Of a DNA stretch of 64,000 nucleotides, positions 1 through 11,024 are shown piece by piece. Below the pieces are notes generated by a model. The model ran no database searches. It was not told the DNA's origin and saw only the letters and a list, made by a program, of their open reading frames with translations. Position 1 is the first letter of the stretch, and each line of letters opens with the position of its first letter. The position numbers and the translations under genes were made by a program. This DNA is from Epiperipatus broadwayi (taxonomy: Eukaryota > Onychophora > Udeonychophora > Euonychophora > Peripatidae): positions 5,116,098-5,180,097 of the forward strand of contig JAQFVV010000017.1 in assembly GCA_028023455.1 (NCBI GenBank), read 5' to 3'.

Positions 1-648
1 ATATGTGACCTTCCTATGTGTTACAATGATGATTTGAAGATATTACTTTTTTTTTTTTCAAAAAAATATATTTATTAAAACTTTAGATACAAAAAAAATT
101 ACAAAAAACTGATTGTCTTGAAACTCTGGAGCTAGGGGTCTTTAATCCATTGGAGTTTGGGTATTTCAGTTAAAGTCAATGGAAATTTCAGTCCTGTAAA
201 ATTCAGCAATGTCCACGATTCCATATGTAGCCATTCAGGGGCTAACATGCTATCTCTGAGGCAAAAGCCTTTTAAAAGTTTTATGAAGTATTCCAGTAGA
301 TTTAGATTTGAGATTGTCAGATGTAAATACATTTTCAGGGACTCAAATCTAAATATACTGGGAGATATTAAATTTGAGCCTCCTAGCCCACATTTCTAAG
401 AATATCAAGAAAAATAAATATGCAAAAACAACCTTATGGCTTGACTCTCTTTTGCAAAAATCTTAAGATTATAGAAGCCTTCTTCAGATGCACCTAAAAT
501 TAATTTTTAGCTGTCACAAGTTATAATATCTAGCAAAAATATTCTGTAATAATCAATTGAATTTAAACTTAAACTTAATGTATGTCATGTACCAAAATAA
601 AGATGAAACCACTTGAAAAATGTAAAGTTTCAGAAAGCTGCGGAAACA
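1..648. other. Unclassified AT-rich sequence
   Basis: No gene or known repeat recognised. Short open frames at 132-399 occur on both strands of the same stretch and show no domain. An A- and T-rich tract lies near 48-100. Confidence 0.5.
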
Positions 649-750
649 AGCATTGGTGGTCGAGAGCTCAGCGACAGCTGTTTTACAGGCAGATGTCCCG
701 GGACAGCAGGTTCACTTCCTAGCTGATGCTATGACACATTAAAAAAAAAA
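649..750 (+). mobile_element. tRNA-derived SINE with A-tail
   Basis: A tRNA-like head starts GCATTGGTGGTCGAGAG (A-box-like) and ends in a degraded B box and GCTGATGC, which pairs with the 5' GCAT. A short linker, tatgacacat, leads to an A-tract. Four other copies share this design (1295, 10923, 15658, 29385). This copy is diverged in the T-arm and is unlikely to be transcribed. The role is that of a non-autonomous retroposon mobilised by a LINE; the partner LINE is not evident. Confidence 0.85.
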
Positions 751-1294
751 CAAATAGATCTGCAATAAATTACTCTAAAATGCTACGATGATACTCTAAA
801 CAACATAAAGCATAATTACTAGCCATGTTTCAAAAAACAATGCGATTTATAAAATGAATATTTATATTCAATAATCAAAAGTTTAATGTATCAAAAGTTC
901 TAAATTTTTGACGTACATAAGTTATTTATCTGTAAGAATTATATTTAAAAATTTTAATATTAGTAAAACAATATATAAAATACAATAATACCAGTTATTG
1001 TATAAAATAAATGCTGATAAATAATATAGTGGTTTGTGCCACCTATTTTAGCTTGACAATATTTCCTGCAATATTTAATATATAGATTAAATGTTCAAAT
1101 CAAGTTTTATCTACAATTATATATTTTTTTAAAAATCGTGATTACATAGAAACTCTTTAATATTATCGATAAATTTGTGTGAAACCACATCATATATAGA
1201 TTGAGGTTATTATTGATATTGTTTAATTGTTGACTGTTTTCAGTATTTATTTAGATAATAATTTATTATCAGTATTTAGTTGGGTAATACTATA
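751..1294. other. AT-rich intergenic sequence
   Basis: No gene, repeat of the other families or structured RNA recognised. Confidence 0.4.
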
Positions 1295-1389
1295 GCATTG
1301 GTGGACGAGTGGTCAGCACAGTTGCCTTACAAGCAGTTATCCCGGGTTCGCTTCCCGGCCGATGCTTTGACACAGGAAGAAAAAAAAAT
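1295..1389 (+). mobile_element. tRNA-derived SINE, best tRNA fold
   Basis: The 71-nt head (1295-1365) folds as a cloverleaf. Acceptor GCATTGG pairs with CCGATGC; anticodon stem GTTGC pairs with GCAGT around loop CTTACAA, giving a TAC (Val-type) anticodon; T-stem CCGGG pairs with CCCGG. The B box GGTTCGCTTCC is nearly canonical. The sequence then runs through tttgacacaggaag into an A-tract, as in the other SINE copies, so I call a SINE rather than a working tRNA gene. Compared with the copies at 15658 and 29385 it lacks 8 bases between two CGGGTT motifs, which removes their long variable arm. Confidence 0.8.
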
Positions 1390-1712
1390 AACTTAAAAAT
1401 ATAAATATTTTAATTGTAAATATTTATAATTAATAATAATATCTTATTTATTTTTACTTTTTAAAATGTTTTAAATTTAAAAACAAAATGCTTGTAAATA
1501 ATATCAATTATATTTATTTATTTTTAATAAGTAAAAAATTGCCTACAGAGGGCAGCAGCTTCAGGTTGAAAATCCATAAATCATCATATATGTATTATAT
1601 CACATACACACAAGTATGTGTTTATGAAATTTTCATTTGTGCTACAGAATATATAATGCAACCAAAATAAATGATAAAGCACACAAATAAGTATAAACTA
1701 TATATGTCTATA
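1390..1712. other. AT-rich intergenic sequence
   Basis: No recognisable feature. A short open frame at 1488-1670 has no domain and a low-complexity composition. Confidence 0.4.
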
Positions 1713-1720
1713 CTCATATA

Positions 1721-1897
1721 CAGTGGCATAACTAGCAAAATTGGGCCAGAAGGCAGAAATCTATGAGATATAGTTAATAATTGTTTTTATGTAAATATAT
1801 TTTAATTGCCTTGCTATAGATTTTCAAGTTCATGGGTTCCTGGACTGTGTGGACCTGCAAACATTGCCTTCCTTTGCACTCAGTAGTTACGCCGCTA
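1721..1897. mobile_element. Small MITE, hAT-like
   Basis: The left end is CAGTGGCATAACTAG; the right end, GTAGTTACGCCGCTA, is its imperfect inverse complement. The flanks are ctcatata and ttcatata, an 8-bp duplication with one mismatch. TIRs beginning CAG with 8-bp duplications are typical of hAT transposons. There is no coding content in 177 bp, so it would need a transposase in trans. Confidence 0.6.
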
Positions 1898-1905
1898 TTC
1901 ATATA

Positions 1906-2815
1906 TCATGAGAATGTATGACCTGTTGAAATGGAGGTTTTATGATTCAAAAAATTCTCAGTACAATGTAATGAAACCACCAGTACATCTTTAATCATCA
2001 TCAATAATAGCTTACTATTGCTTTTACAAACTTTATCAAAAATTATTATAGTATTACTATTCAAGATTCACTAGGAAGCAGCAGAATGCCTTTGATAAAT
2101 AATGAGATGCATCTCGCTTGATTATTTTCTAGATTATTACAGTGTAAATAAAAGCAGTTTCCTCTCTCACTACTACTTGAGCCACCACCTATGAAAGCTA
2201 TTTCAAGTGATTAACTTGACAATAGAAAAGGAGTTGACAGTGGCTGCTGCATGCATAAATGTGCTGGTTTTAGCTTTGTATCCTAACTCCTCATTGGCAG
2301 AGACATTGCAATATTACTTGTTAACCAATGATTACTCAAGCTTACAATAGAGGGCACTAGAATAGTTGAGAGAAAAAATTGATCTTATTTATAATTTAAG
2401 ATAATGAGACATTTATAATAATTTGATTAATTAAAGGTCTTTAGTATAGTAATATTTTGGAAAGGCCAATTGCTAAAAACAAAAATTTGAAATATTATTA
2501 TTAAACTCTTTCCGAACATACATTATCAGTATTACCTATTTACCATATTGATTTATTTTGATAGCTTTATTATTGAGTATTGTAAAAAAAAAAAACTCAT
2601 GGAGATTCCATCCATCATGTAGAATCATTACTGCCCATGATGTAGAATCATCAATGGGTTTTATTGTGCTCTTTCAATTCTTCAACAGAAACCATAAATT
2701 TGACAGTCATTAACTACAAAGTGTGATAATTTAATTCCCAAAATGGCCATGTGGTGACACCATGACATAATTGTATTAAAATAACATGACATAATTGTAT
2801 TAACATAATAGACAA
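1906..2815. other. Unclassified sequence
   Basis: No gene recognised. A short direct repeat catgatgtagaatcat recurs near 2612-2650. A block of slightly higher GC at 2080-2360 shows no family signature. Confidence 0.4.
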
Positions 2816-2819
2816 AGAA

Positions 2820-4010
2820 TTTTTATTGGGGATATAAAGTTAAGTGTGGTGAATAGATATAATTATTTGGGAATCATCTTGAGTAATCAGAAAAATTTCT
2901 TGGATGAATGGGAGAAAAAATTGATAAATGAAGCAAAGAAAAGAAAGGGATTGATAAGGAAATTAACAGTGTTTTCATATAATAAATATGATGTGGCTAG
3001 AATTGTATGGAAGGAAGTGGCAGTAGAAGGGTTAACATATGGCAATGATGTGTTATGTGTTAGTAAATGGATATTATATTACTTAGAAAAAGTACAAAGG
3101 GAAGTAGGAAGACATGCATTAGATGCAGATGTGTGGACAGCAAAGGAGGCAATTCGAGGAGAAATGGGATGGTCAAGTTTTTATATAAGAGATGCAAAAT
3201 GCAAAATGAAAATGTTCAGTAGATTGCAGTTTATGGATAATAAAAGAATAGCCAAAATAGTATTTAATTGGGTTATGAGTAAAAGGCAGAAAACAAGATG
3301 GGTAAGAAAGGTAATGTGGTATGCGGAAGATTTGGATAAAGAATTTATATTGGTATACTTGTACAAGAGGTGGGGTGAAAGTGTTAGGGGATTGTTGAGT
3401 GTTATAGAGGTAAGAAATGGATAGAAGAATAGATGCATTAATAAAGAATGGGGAGTTTGAAAGATGGAGAACTAGTATGGAGAGTAAAAAAAAGTTTAAA
3501 TATATATAGAAGTAAACATAATATTGGGTGCAAGTTAATTTATGATAATAGCAAGGAAAGTAGTTTACTATTTAAGGCTCAAACAGGATCTTTAGCAACA
3601 AGGGAATGTACAGATAAATGGAAAAATATGGGTGATTTAATCTGCAAGTTGTGTAAAGAAGCCACAGAAAATATTATGCATCTGTTGATTCAATGTAAAT
3701 GCTTAAAAGAAGAAAGGGTACAAATAATGAAGTTATGGAAGACTAAATATAAACAAAGAGATTATACAGAAAGTGGGTTATTGGTTTTTATGTTGGGTTT
3801 GGGAACAGATAAGGGGGAGTTAGATGAGAAGGCCATGGAATTGACAAAAATTATGTTGTGGAAATGGGATGAAGCAGGATATGGGGAAACTTAGGGTGGG
3901 AAATGGAAAGGTAAGATAAAGTGGTTAACAGGTTTTTTTGAACATAGTTGTTGAGAGATTCCTGACTCCATATAAGGAGAAGTCACAATGCATCACATCA
4001 CATTACATAA
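2820..4010 (+). mobile_element. LINE-B non-LTR retrotransposon, 3' half
   Basis: This is the 3' part of a non-LTR element: the end of the reverse transcriptase ORF, a short 3' UTR, then a tail of CATCA-type pentamers at 3991-4007. The same 3' UTR and tail recur at 33464, 39880, 52372, 57690, 57768 and 63404, which defines the family. The 5' side is lost. Confidence 0.85.
2834..3890 (+). pseudogene. LINE-B ORF2 C-terminal part, frameshifted
   Basis: The first frame (about 2834-3340) has the post-catalytic segment of non-LTR reverse transcriptases: a YNYLGI motif, a region like LWK..A..GLTYG, and AIRGEMGW followed by basic helices. A frame change near 3340-3448 leads to a second frame ending in a zinc-knuckle motif, C-X2-C-X8-H-X4-C (CKLCKEATENIMHLLIQC, about 3640-3695), typical of LINE C-termini. 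The catalytic FADD box would lie upstream and is absent. No true start codon exists; the frame is a fragment. The C-terminus matches copies at 39994-40513 and 63531-63960. Clade not determined. Confidence 0.85.
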
Positions 4011-4124
4011 CATGAGTATTCATGTTTGAACATGTGTAAGCTAACGTGTGTAAATTTTCAACTGATAGAACTACTTGTTAGTTAGCTATTTGGGAGATAA
4101 TAAATACCCATGTACACCCTTTGA

Positions 4125-4872
4125 AATAAAAATGGATAATCAAAATTTTGAGCAAAGTATTAATATCAAGTTTTGTGTAAAAATTGGCAAATGAGCTGCT
4201 GAAATGTTACAACTGTTGCAAGTGGTATATGGGTGGAAAATGCTATGAAAAAATCAAGTGCATTTGAGTGGCATAAGCAGTTCAATGATGAGAAAGAAGA
4301 TGTGATGGATGATCCCAGAAGCAAACAGCAAAAACCAACAATGACTACGTTAATATTAACAAAGTTTGAGATAATCGAACAGATGATTAAGTATGAGATT
4401 GATAACTAAAGAATTGCAAATTAATCGAGAAACAGTTCAACTAATTTTAAATAAAGAATTGGGGATAAGAATTGTGGCCTAACAAGTGGATCATTCATCA
4501 GGATGATGCACCAACTCATAGTTTGCCCATTGTGAGAGACTTTTGGGCCAATAAATCAATTACACAATTAGACCATCATGCCTATTTACCAGACATAGCT
4601 TTCTGTGATTTTTGGTTATTTACAAAATTAAAAACTGCACTGGAAGAATGAAGATTTTTTACTATAACATATCCAAAAGGATGTTAGTTGTCTGCTTAAC
4701 AGTTTTCCTGAAAATTAGTTCCATGTGTGCTTCCAGAAATGGAAATACCATTTTAATCAGGATATAAATGAATGAGAGGACTATTTTGAAGGTGATTGTA
4801 TCCATTAGTGTATATTTCCACATGTAAATTTTATAAAGGTTCATTTTGGGAATTAAATTGTCACATCTTGTA
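4125..4872 (+). pseudogene. mariner-family transposase relic
   Basis: The N-terminal helix-turn-helix region is readable near 4145-4300 (FEQ..IKFC, then AFEWHKQFNDE). The central part is frameshifted. Catalytic-core sequence appears at 4480-4640: IHQDDAPTHS, where mariner has IHHDNAPAHT, then LPDIAFCDFWLF and KLKTALEE. The C-terminal FQKW and DYFEGDCI follow to 4800. A 3' terminal inverted repeat lies at 4841-4872 (TTGGGAATTAAATTGTCACA) and matches the ends of the element at 60010-60540. The 5' repeat was not found. Multiple stops and frameshifts mean it is dead. Confidence 0.85.
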
Positions 4873-5965
4873 TATGGTTCATAGTTTGTATTCGTCCACA
4901 ATAAATCAGAGGGTGATAAATTCTATTTATGAAACAAAGAGAGTAATGATCATGGTTTATTCTGACTCTGTTGATAAGATTCGATCTGCATCTAGAAAGA
5001 CCAGAATCCAACTGGTATTACTCTTGGATCTGGAATAACAAATTTGTTTAAAACATCATAAGAATTCTATTTATTTATATCATAATTTCATTATATATTC
5101 TTGATTTAACATCGAATGCGGGAATGGGAATCTCGATTTGAGACAATTCCTCTGATGATATCTGGTGCCGAGAATATTAACCTATACTCTCGTCCTAGAG
5201 CTCTATGCAAATAATGGACTGATAAAAGTAATTTTCCACCTCACAAATATAGATAAGGATGATATATATACAAATGATGTAAACAAAAAAAAAAAACTAA
5301 TTTTTAAAACAACTCGTTTTTATTACTTTTTTTTTTTAAACTTTAAGATTAATTTTCTTTTCTTAATAGATGAGAATTAACACACTAAAACATACCATAT
5401 GTTTAAGAGTGATTGAGGTGGAATGTATTAAAGACACTTTTTTTAAAAATACCACATTTAAAAAAAAAAAGATTAATTTGTTTATATTTTAAAACATACT
5501 TTTTTTTTTATAAATACTTGTTAAATAAAATATCTAACTTCAACAACAAACACACACACAGATTGTGTTTTTTAGATTAATTTTATTTTTAGAAAAATAT
5601 AAGGACAAGTGTATTTCATTTTAATAATAAAATAAAACAAAACTTAGCAAATAAAATTAAATGACGATGTAAGAAGTCTTAATGCTAAATCCAAAAAGTA
5701 AAGGATTCCCAAACATTGAAATTATAACAAGATAATACTGAGATCCTTATTGCTCACATCTGGATCTACCATGTTTTCACAAGATCGTAATCGAATAATT
5801 ATAGAACATGATAAAAAGTTTAATTGCATCACGAAAATAAACTGCTTCATAATGTGGAAAATTAGTTAACATATGCGAATACTCAATGCATATTAACCAC
5901 AAAATGGAAATGAATTTTAGTACTGGAATTATCATCATAATTTTCAACCACTATCCTTCCACTCC
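4873..5965. other. AT-rich sequence with homopolymer tracts
   Basis: No gene recognised. Several A- or T-tracts at 5287-5530 and a short CA run near 5550. Confidence 0.4.
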
Positions 5966-6262
5966 ATAATGGTCGGAAATGATGATGATGATGATATATA
6001 GTTTCTTTAATCGATCCACTACAGGATGAACATCTCTCCAAGTTTAATTTATCTTCTCTAATCTCTAATCTCTCTTCTCCATGTCATTCCAGTGCACTTC
6101 CTTATTTCATCCATCGATCTCACATATGGTCTTTTTCTAGGTCTTTTGTAATCCAATTTAATATTTTAGCTATTATTATCATCTTTTCTAGCAATATGTC
6201 CCACCCAATTCCACTTCAAGGCTCTTAATTCTTTCAATAATGTCAGTAATCACTTTCTGTTA
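5966..6262 (-). mobile_element. RTE-type LINE, 3' end
   Basis: Read on the minus strand this is the C-terminal end of the RTE ORF2 seen more completely at 45550-46012 (LKWNW.GHI, then a basic stretch, RW.DE, ELGE). A (GAT)n tail is visible as gatgatgatgatgat at 5978-5995. No frame is open. Confidence 0.75.
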
Positions 6263-6589
6263 ATGCAAAAATGCAAGAACAGTTACTGGTGCCCAAACGT
6301 GAACGTTTTAATAATCTAACAATTCACTATTACAGTGCTATTTTTTTTCACTGTGCCTTTAATACTATGTACACTTAAAAGTGATAATATACCTACAGCA
6401 GTTTAATGAAACAGGAATCAGATGTGATACAGATTTGATAGCAGACTTAATTAAAAGTAAAAACAAGAACTTGTTGGATTTTTGATTTACAATTGTCACC
6501 AGTTCAAAAACTATCTCCTAAATGAATGTGCTTAACATTTTGAATGTGACATATAAAGATTTTGGTTTAATAATTGTTCAAAAAAATTC

Positions 6590-7430
6590 AAGTTCTTTAT
6601 CAGCCAGAGATGGAAAGAAAATCCAACTCTTAGCTTGGATGGTTATCAACTTGAAAATGTAAACCAATTAAAATACCTTGGTAGTTTGATGAATAGAAAT
6701 ATGGATCCAGATGTTAAGGTACAATGCAGATTCTATTGTCCTGTTGCTTTTAGCAAGTTAAGAGATATAGTATTTCATAAGGAAAATAACTCCTGCAACT
6801 AAGATGTGCATAGAGTGGTTATTTGACCTAATTTATTATATAGAAAGGAGTGGAGAATGGATAAATTTGTGATATGACTGCTCTCTGGGCCTATCTATAG
6901 GACATAATGCTATTAATTAATTAATTGTATGGAAGTAAAACTTGGCATCCTATCAATGCAGTTTAAAGGCATTAGAAAATTTAAGGATGTTATAATACAA
7001 TGGCAAATTTATAAAACTAATCAATAAGTGCTTCAAATAATTGGATATGATATTGTAAAATTACACTTTTGGAAGTGAACAGGTATAACAAATGAACAAT
7101 ATAAGACTTCTTACTAGGTTAATTTAAAATAAACTTGAGCGTGGTTTTTAAGAGAAAGGTAGACCCTGTTAATGTTATAAGGACTATCTCAAAGACATTC
7201 TAAAAAAATACAATGATAATTGTTTCCATGAGAAGATATAGCCAAGAAGAGAATACTTTGGAGAACTACAGTTGGACATGGTGAAAAGGAATATCCAAAA
7301 GAATAGTTTTCTACAAAAGAAGGTAAAAAGTAGCATCACAAAATATCAATTAACCAAAAAATGGACCAATATATTCTATATGTGGACATATTTGTGGTTC
7401 ACAAAATGCTTTGCATAGTCATTATAAAAC
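6590..7430 (+). pseudogene. LINE-D ORF2 C-terminal relic with zinc-finger end
   Basis: Fragmented frames give NQLKYLGSLMNRNMDPDV, the post-catalytic YLG segment of non-LTR reverse transcriptases; then REGRP and CYKDYLKDILKK, as in the G(K)RP..RYKD..K.DL block of many invertebrate endonuclease-reverse transcriptases. A final ICGHICGSQNALHSHYKTHL at about 7376-7435 resembles the C2H2-like tail (C..C.SR.GL.SH.RTH) ending those proteins. Many stops; dead. It differs from RTE, LINE-B, LINE-C and LINE-E in this window. Confidence 0.65.
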
Positions 7431-7435
7431 ACATC

Positions 7436-7830
7436 TCTAAAGAATGTACCACCATTCAACCCCTTGGAGTTGTAATGACTATACTCATTTACAAGTTGAA
7501 GTACATATGTATTTACCTATATTTCAAACATTTCATTAGAAGTGATCAAAAAATGCCAAATAAAATGTAAGCATCATGTCATTAAGGAATATGATATCAT
7601 ATTATTGTATATAGTTATCAAAATATAATACCAGGTTTATTACAAACATAAAACTAAAAACATATTTGTAACTTAAATGTGAAATTAGAAATTATCAAGG
7701 GCAAAACAAAATATAAACATCGCTTGCCATTCTAAAACTAATACAAAAGACCATTAAAAAAAACTTACAAAAATAAATAATTGACAATAAACTGAAAAAA
7801 AAATTAAAACTTATAAAAATCCAAGTAAAA
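7436..7830. other. AT-rich sequence
   Basis: No gene or repeat family recognised. Confidence 0.4.
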
Positions 7831-8155
7831 TAAACTCTCTATACAGTAGTGCCACCCAGTGTAAACCTTAGTAATCAATGGATACGAAAAGATTTGTGCA
7901 TAAAATTCCTATATACCTACTCATCCAATATCCCCAGACTAATTTTTAGCTTGTGGCTTTCATCGGTGAGGGACCTTGAATTTGAGACTACTGCACTGAG
8001 ATCTCTAGATCTAATGCAATCCTCCAGTAATTATCTTTTACCTGTTTAGCTATGAAGGCCACTATTGATAATAAAGACTTGAAATGGGCTGGGAGAGAGT
8101 TTGCCACTGTTTAAACAGTTTGTGTAAATGGTGATCATGTGTTGTTTTGGTGGTT
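7831..8155. repeat. F1 repeat copy, deleted dimer
   Basis: An antisense F1 arm (7831-8045) begins CTCTCTATACAGTAGTGCCA and runs through the hammerhead-like core (antisense at 7934-7972, GAAAC mutated) to the ACCTTTTA-type block. It is followed at 8088-8155 by the sense 3' end (GAGTTTGCC to GGTGATCATGTG). The central part of the sense arm is missing. Confidence 0.8.
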
Positions 8156-8387
8156 TTAAAAAATTAATAAAAATGTATTCAGATAAAATAAACTTTTGAT
8201 TGTTGAAGACATTAAATTCCAAAATAAATTTTAAATGTAACTACAGGCAAAAAAAAAAAAAAAACAAAAACAATACTATTTTAAGATAAATCCAGAATTT
8301 TTGCTTACACAATGGGGGGCAGGGGATAAAAACCATTTTTAATTTACAAAAGTGATAATCTTTGAATACCATAATGGATTTTTAAAT

Positions 8388-8690
8388 GTAATTAGAGGGG
8401 ATTTGAACACAGACATTCAAGCTATTTTCAACTATCTACTCAATATTATACAACATGACCATATAGACGTAAAAAACAAAAAAAAACAAATGATCTCCCA
8501 ATATAAACTGAGCACTGATTATAAGTATGTGTGAGAGATGATGATCTGTATCAATTGATGAGTGCCGATTTAGCATGATATATGTCTATTGGAGATCATT
8601 TGACTTTTCCACATGTATATGATCATGTGTATCAGTTGAATAATATGGAGTAAATTCTGTGTTCAAATCCTCTCTAAAAATGTTAATCCT
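8388..8690. repeat. F2 hammerhead repeat, head-to-head dimer
   Basis: The left arm begins agaggggatttgaacac and the right arm ends gtgttcaaatcctctct, its inverse complement, so both sense 3' ends face outward. The sense arm carries a decayed hammerhead at 8548-8592: TTGATGA for CTGATGA, stem AGTGC, and GATA for GAAA. Cleavage is not expected. Flanks share only a weak 7-bp match. Confidence 0.75.
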
Positions 8691-8894
8691 AAAATGATAT
8701 TTAATTCTGTTTCTTTTAAAACATAAACTTGTTTTTTTTTAAATTCCTTTTATTTATTTTATCTTTTATAATTATTTAATCCATATTTTTATGTTTTTGA
8801 ATAATAAAAGTCCAGTAAAATAAAATAATGCTTCTATATTGTATCTTCATTATTAATCAATATACAATAATATACATTAAAGTTAGTCACTTTG

Positions 8895-8990
8895 TAGATC
8901 TGAAGAAGGCTGCAAGAAACAGTCGAAACTATTAATGTATTAATAAAAATAATTTGTTTAAAGGTGTAAGAAAACTGTGCTTATTTAATA
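8895..8990 (+). repeat. H3 hammerhead-like 3' end, single copy
   Basis: CTGAAGAA at 8901 is followed by stem GGCTG/CAGTC (5 bp) with a 7-nt loop, then GAAAC, and an AATAAAAATAATTTG tail. The same order occurs inverted at 46490-46570. Position 7 of the hammerhead core (A here instead of T) is known to vary, but an extra A precedes the stem, so catalysis is uncertain. Confidence 0.6.
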
Positions 8991-9104
8991 AGATATATTG
9001 TAATATACAAAACAGGATATTTTTAAGACTTTTAAAGTCAGGGTACATCAGATAGCACTACGATCAAAACCTAAAGTCTTCCATTTAGCTTTATAGTTTA
9101 CAGC

Positions 9105-9475
9105 AAACTACCCAAAACATGGCCCGTGAGCCACATGCAACCCTGAGTGAGAGTTTGAGGAGTCTGCCTAGAGGTTTTGATTTTTTCAAATGAAAAAATA
9201 AAATAATTTGAATCATATGTTTGTTAGGTATTTTAATTGTATCACTAATCGATAACCTTGATGTCTATATTATTATCCAATGTTTTTACATCACTATATA
9301 GCCACATGTGCCAATGAATCAGTTTTGCCCTGTTTTGACCAACTGCTCATGCTCCAAGCTTTCACAGTGAACGTTCTTATTATTAGCGTGCAATTGGTTC
9401 TATATTTATTATTTTGGATGTGGGACTAGGGTAAATATGTTTTAATGTGGTTCTTAAAATTGGATAATTTTTGTC
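9105..9475. mobile_element. Possible hAT-like non-autonomous element
   Basis: The left side (CAGCAAACTACCCAAAACATGGCCCGTGAGCCACATGCAACCC region, 9102-9144) resembles the GGCCCG..GCCACATG ends of many hAT elements. The right side near 9447-9470 (GTGGTTCTTAAAATTGG) resembles the opposite end of such elements. No transposase frame. Boundaries and duplication are not clear. Confidence 0.35.
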
Positions 9476-10128
9476 CGCATGAAGAAGGCAATTTTAAGAC
9501 AAAATTTGATTGTTGTTTATATCCACTAAGCTTATAGATATTATAACTCCAATATTTGTAGCAAATCAGAAATTGTCTACTTATATATATATAATAAATC
9601 TTAAACTAATTCAGAATTTAAATAATTTAGAACTCTCATTTATCAGTTAACTATGTGTAAAAAGACTTTCTCATAATTCTTTTTCTGATTGGCTGTCATA
9701 TAAGCATTTTTAAGGCGCTTTTATCAAAGGGTTCAGCATTTCACGTTATTATTAATTCTTTTTCAACTTATTTTTTAATACACACACACACATATCGGGT
9801 CATTCAAAAAAATATGTTTAATAAATCTAAAAAATTAACGTAACTTTATTGGATAAAAAATTCCGACTGCTTGTAACGTACAATTTTAAGCTATTTTTGA
9901 CATACTCAGTTTAAATGTTAAAGTATTTGTCCTGAACAGTATAATTTTCGATATGAATGGCTATAATTATTTCTTCTGTAGAAGAATGAAACGATATTTT
10001 TATATGACATTCATCATTTATCGCTTATGATTTGCTTTTAAAAAAACATTTGTCAGAAATAAATATAACAACTTTGAAAGAGTGATATCATAAATTTGAA
10101 AGATATTACAAATATTTATCAAGTGCGC
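9476..10128. other. AT-rich sequence
   Basis: No gene recognised. A short CA run near 9781. Confidence 0.4.
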
Positions 10129-10140
10129 CAATTTGTTATT

Positions 10141-10621
10141 AAGCATCACATGATCACTATTTCTTATGCTAGCACATATGTTACTAACAAAGGCAAAACT
10201 CTCCATACAGTAGTGCCACCCAGTGCCAACCAGAGTACTCAATGGATGCCAGAGGCTTGTACATAAAATCCCCATCTAGTGCCTGCTCAGCCAATATCCC
10301 CAGACTAGTTTCTGGCTTGTGGCCTTCATCAGGGAGGAGTTTTAGATTGAAAATATTATTGTGTTTTCAATTTTATTCTCATAGTTTTGTAGTTAAGTAG
10401 AGTTAAAAGGTGGGCTGGAGGGCTGCATTAGATCCTAAGATCTAGATGCAGTGCTCTCAGATCCAAAGCTCCTCATTGATGAAGGCCACAAGCCAGAAAC
10501 TAGTCTAGGGATATTGAATGAGTAGGCATTAGATGGGGATTTTATATACAAGCCTCTGGCATCCATTGATTACTCTGGTTGGCACTGGGTGGCACTACTA
10601 TATGAAGAGTTTTGCCTTTGT
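10141..10621. mobile_element. F1 head-to-head insertion with TSD
   Basis: Flanked by caatttgttatt (10129-10140) and caatttattatt (10622-10633), a 12-13-bp duplication with one mismatch. The left arm is antisense from the long terminus (AGCATCACATGATCAC) to the hammerhead core at 10295-10338. The right arm is sense from about 10345 and ends at the short terminus (GAGTTTTGCCTTTGT). The sense hammerhead at 10467-10512 has TTGATGA, which would impair cleavage. No coding content. Confidence 0.9.
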
Positions 10622-10633
10622 CAATTTATTATT

Positions 10634-10920
10634 ATTACTAATTTCAAAAACACACAAAAAACTTACTATTGCTTGAATATGTAATGTATAGAATTACACA
10701 TATATCAGAGAACATTCCGTTCCAATGTGTTATGCAGAATTATTATTTTGGATGGTTTGAGAGCAGACAAAAGAGAATTCTCCTTTTATCAGACTGGATG
10801 AATGAGCATTGGTAAATGAAAAGGAACATCGTATTTGCAAGGTTATTAAAAATCACTCATTATGAGCCTGCCTATAAAATAAGAATTCTGAGTAACATCT
10901 TTGAATGACAATGTTCAGTC
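10634..10920. other. AT-rich sequence
   Basis: No feature recognised, but GAGAGCAGACAAAAGAGAATTC-type text near 10760 recurs in diverged form near 11235, as does TAATCATTCATTATGAGNCTGCCT (10845 and 11323), so these are two copies of an unnamed repeat. Confidence 0.4.
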
Positions 10921-10922
10921 AA

Positions 10923-11024
10923 GCATTGGTGGTCGAGAGGTCAGCGATGGCTGCTGTACAAGTAGTTGTCCCAGGTTAGCAAGTTCACACCCCGGCTGAT
11001 GCTATTGTACATGAGAAAAAAAAA
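10923..11024 (+). mobile_element. tRNA-derived SINE
   Basis: The head GCATTGGTGGTCGAGAGGTC to CCCCGGCTGATGC keeps the long variable arm (CCAGGTTAGCAAG), followed by tattgtacatgag and an A-tract. It is inserted within the two-copy unnamed repeat noted at 10745-11350. Confidence 0.85.

Noticed and set aside
157-399. Possible small gene on the plus strand, with an overlapping frame on the minus strand at 132-332
   Set aside because: No domain and no splice or promoter context; both strands are open over the same AT-rich stretch.
1295-1365. Functional tRNA-Val(TAC) gene
   Set aside because: The same head with the same linker and A-tract recurs in four other SINE copies; a free tRNA gene would not carry that tail. 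Kept as a SINE.
9790-9830. Possible mariner-type end (GGGTCATTCAAAAAAATATG)
   Set aside because: No matching inverted copy or transposase was found nearby.
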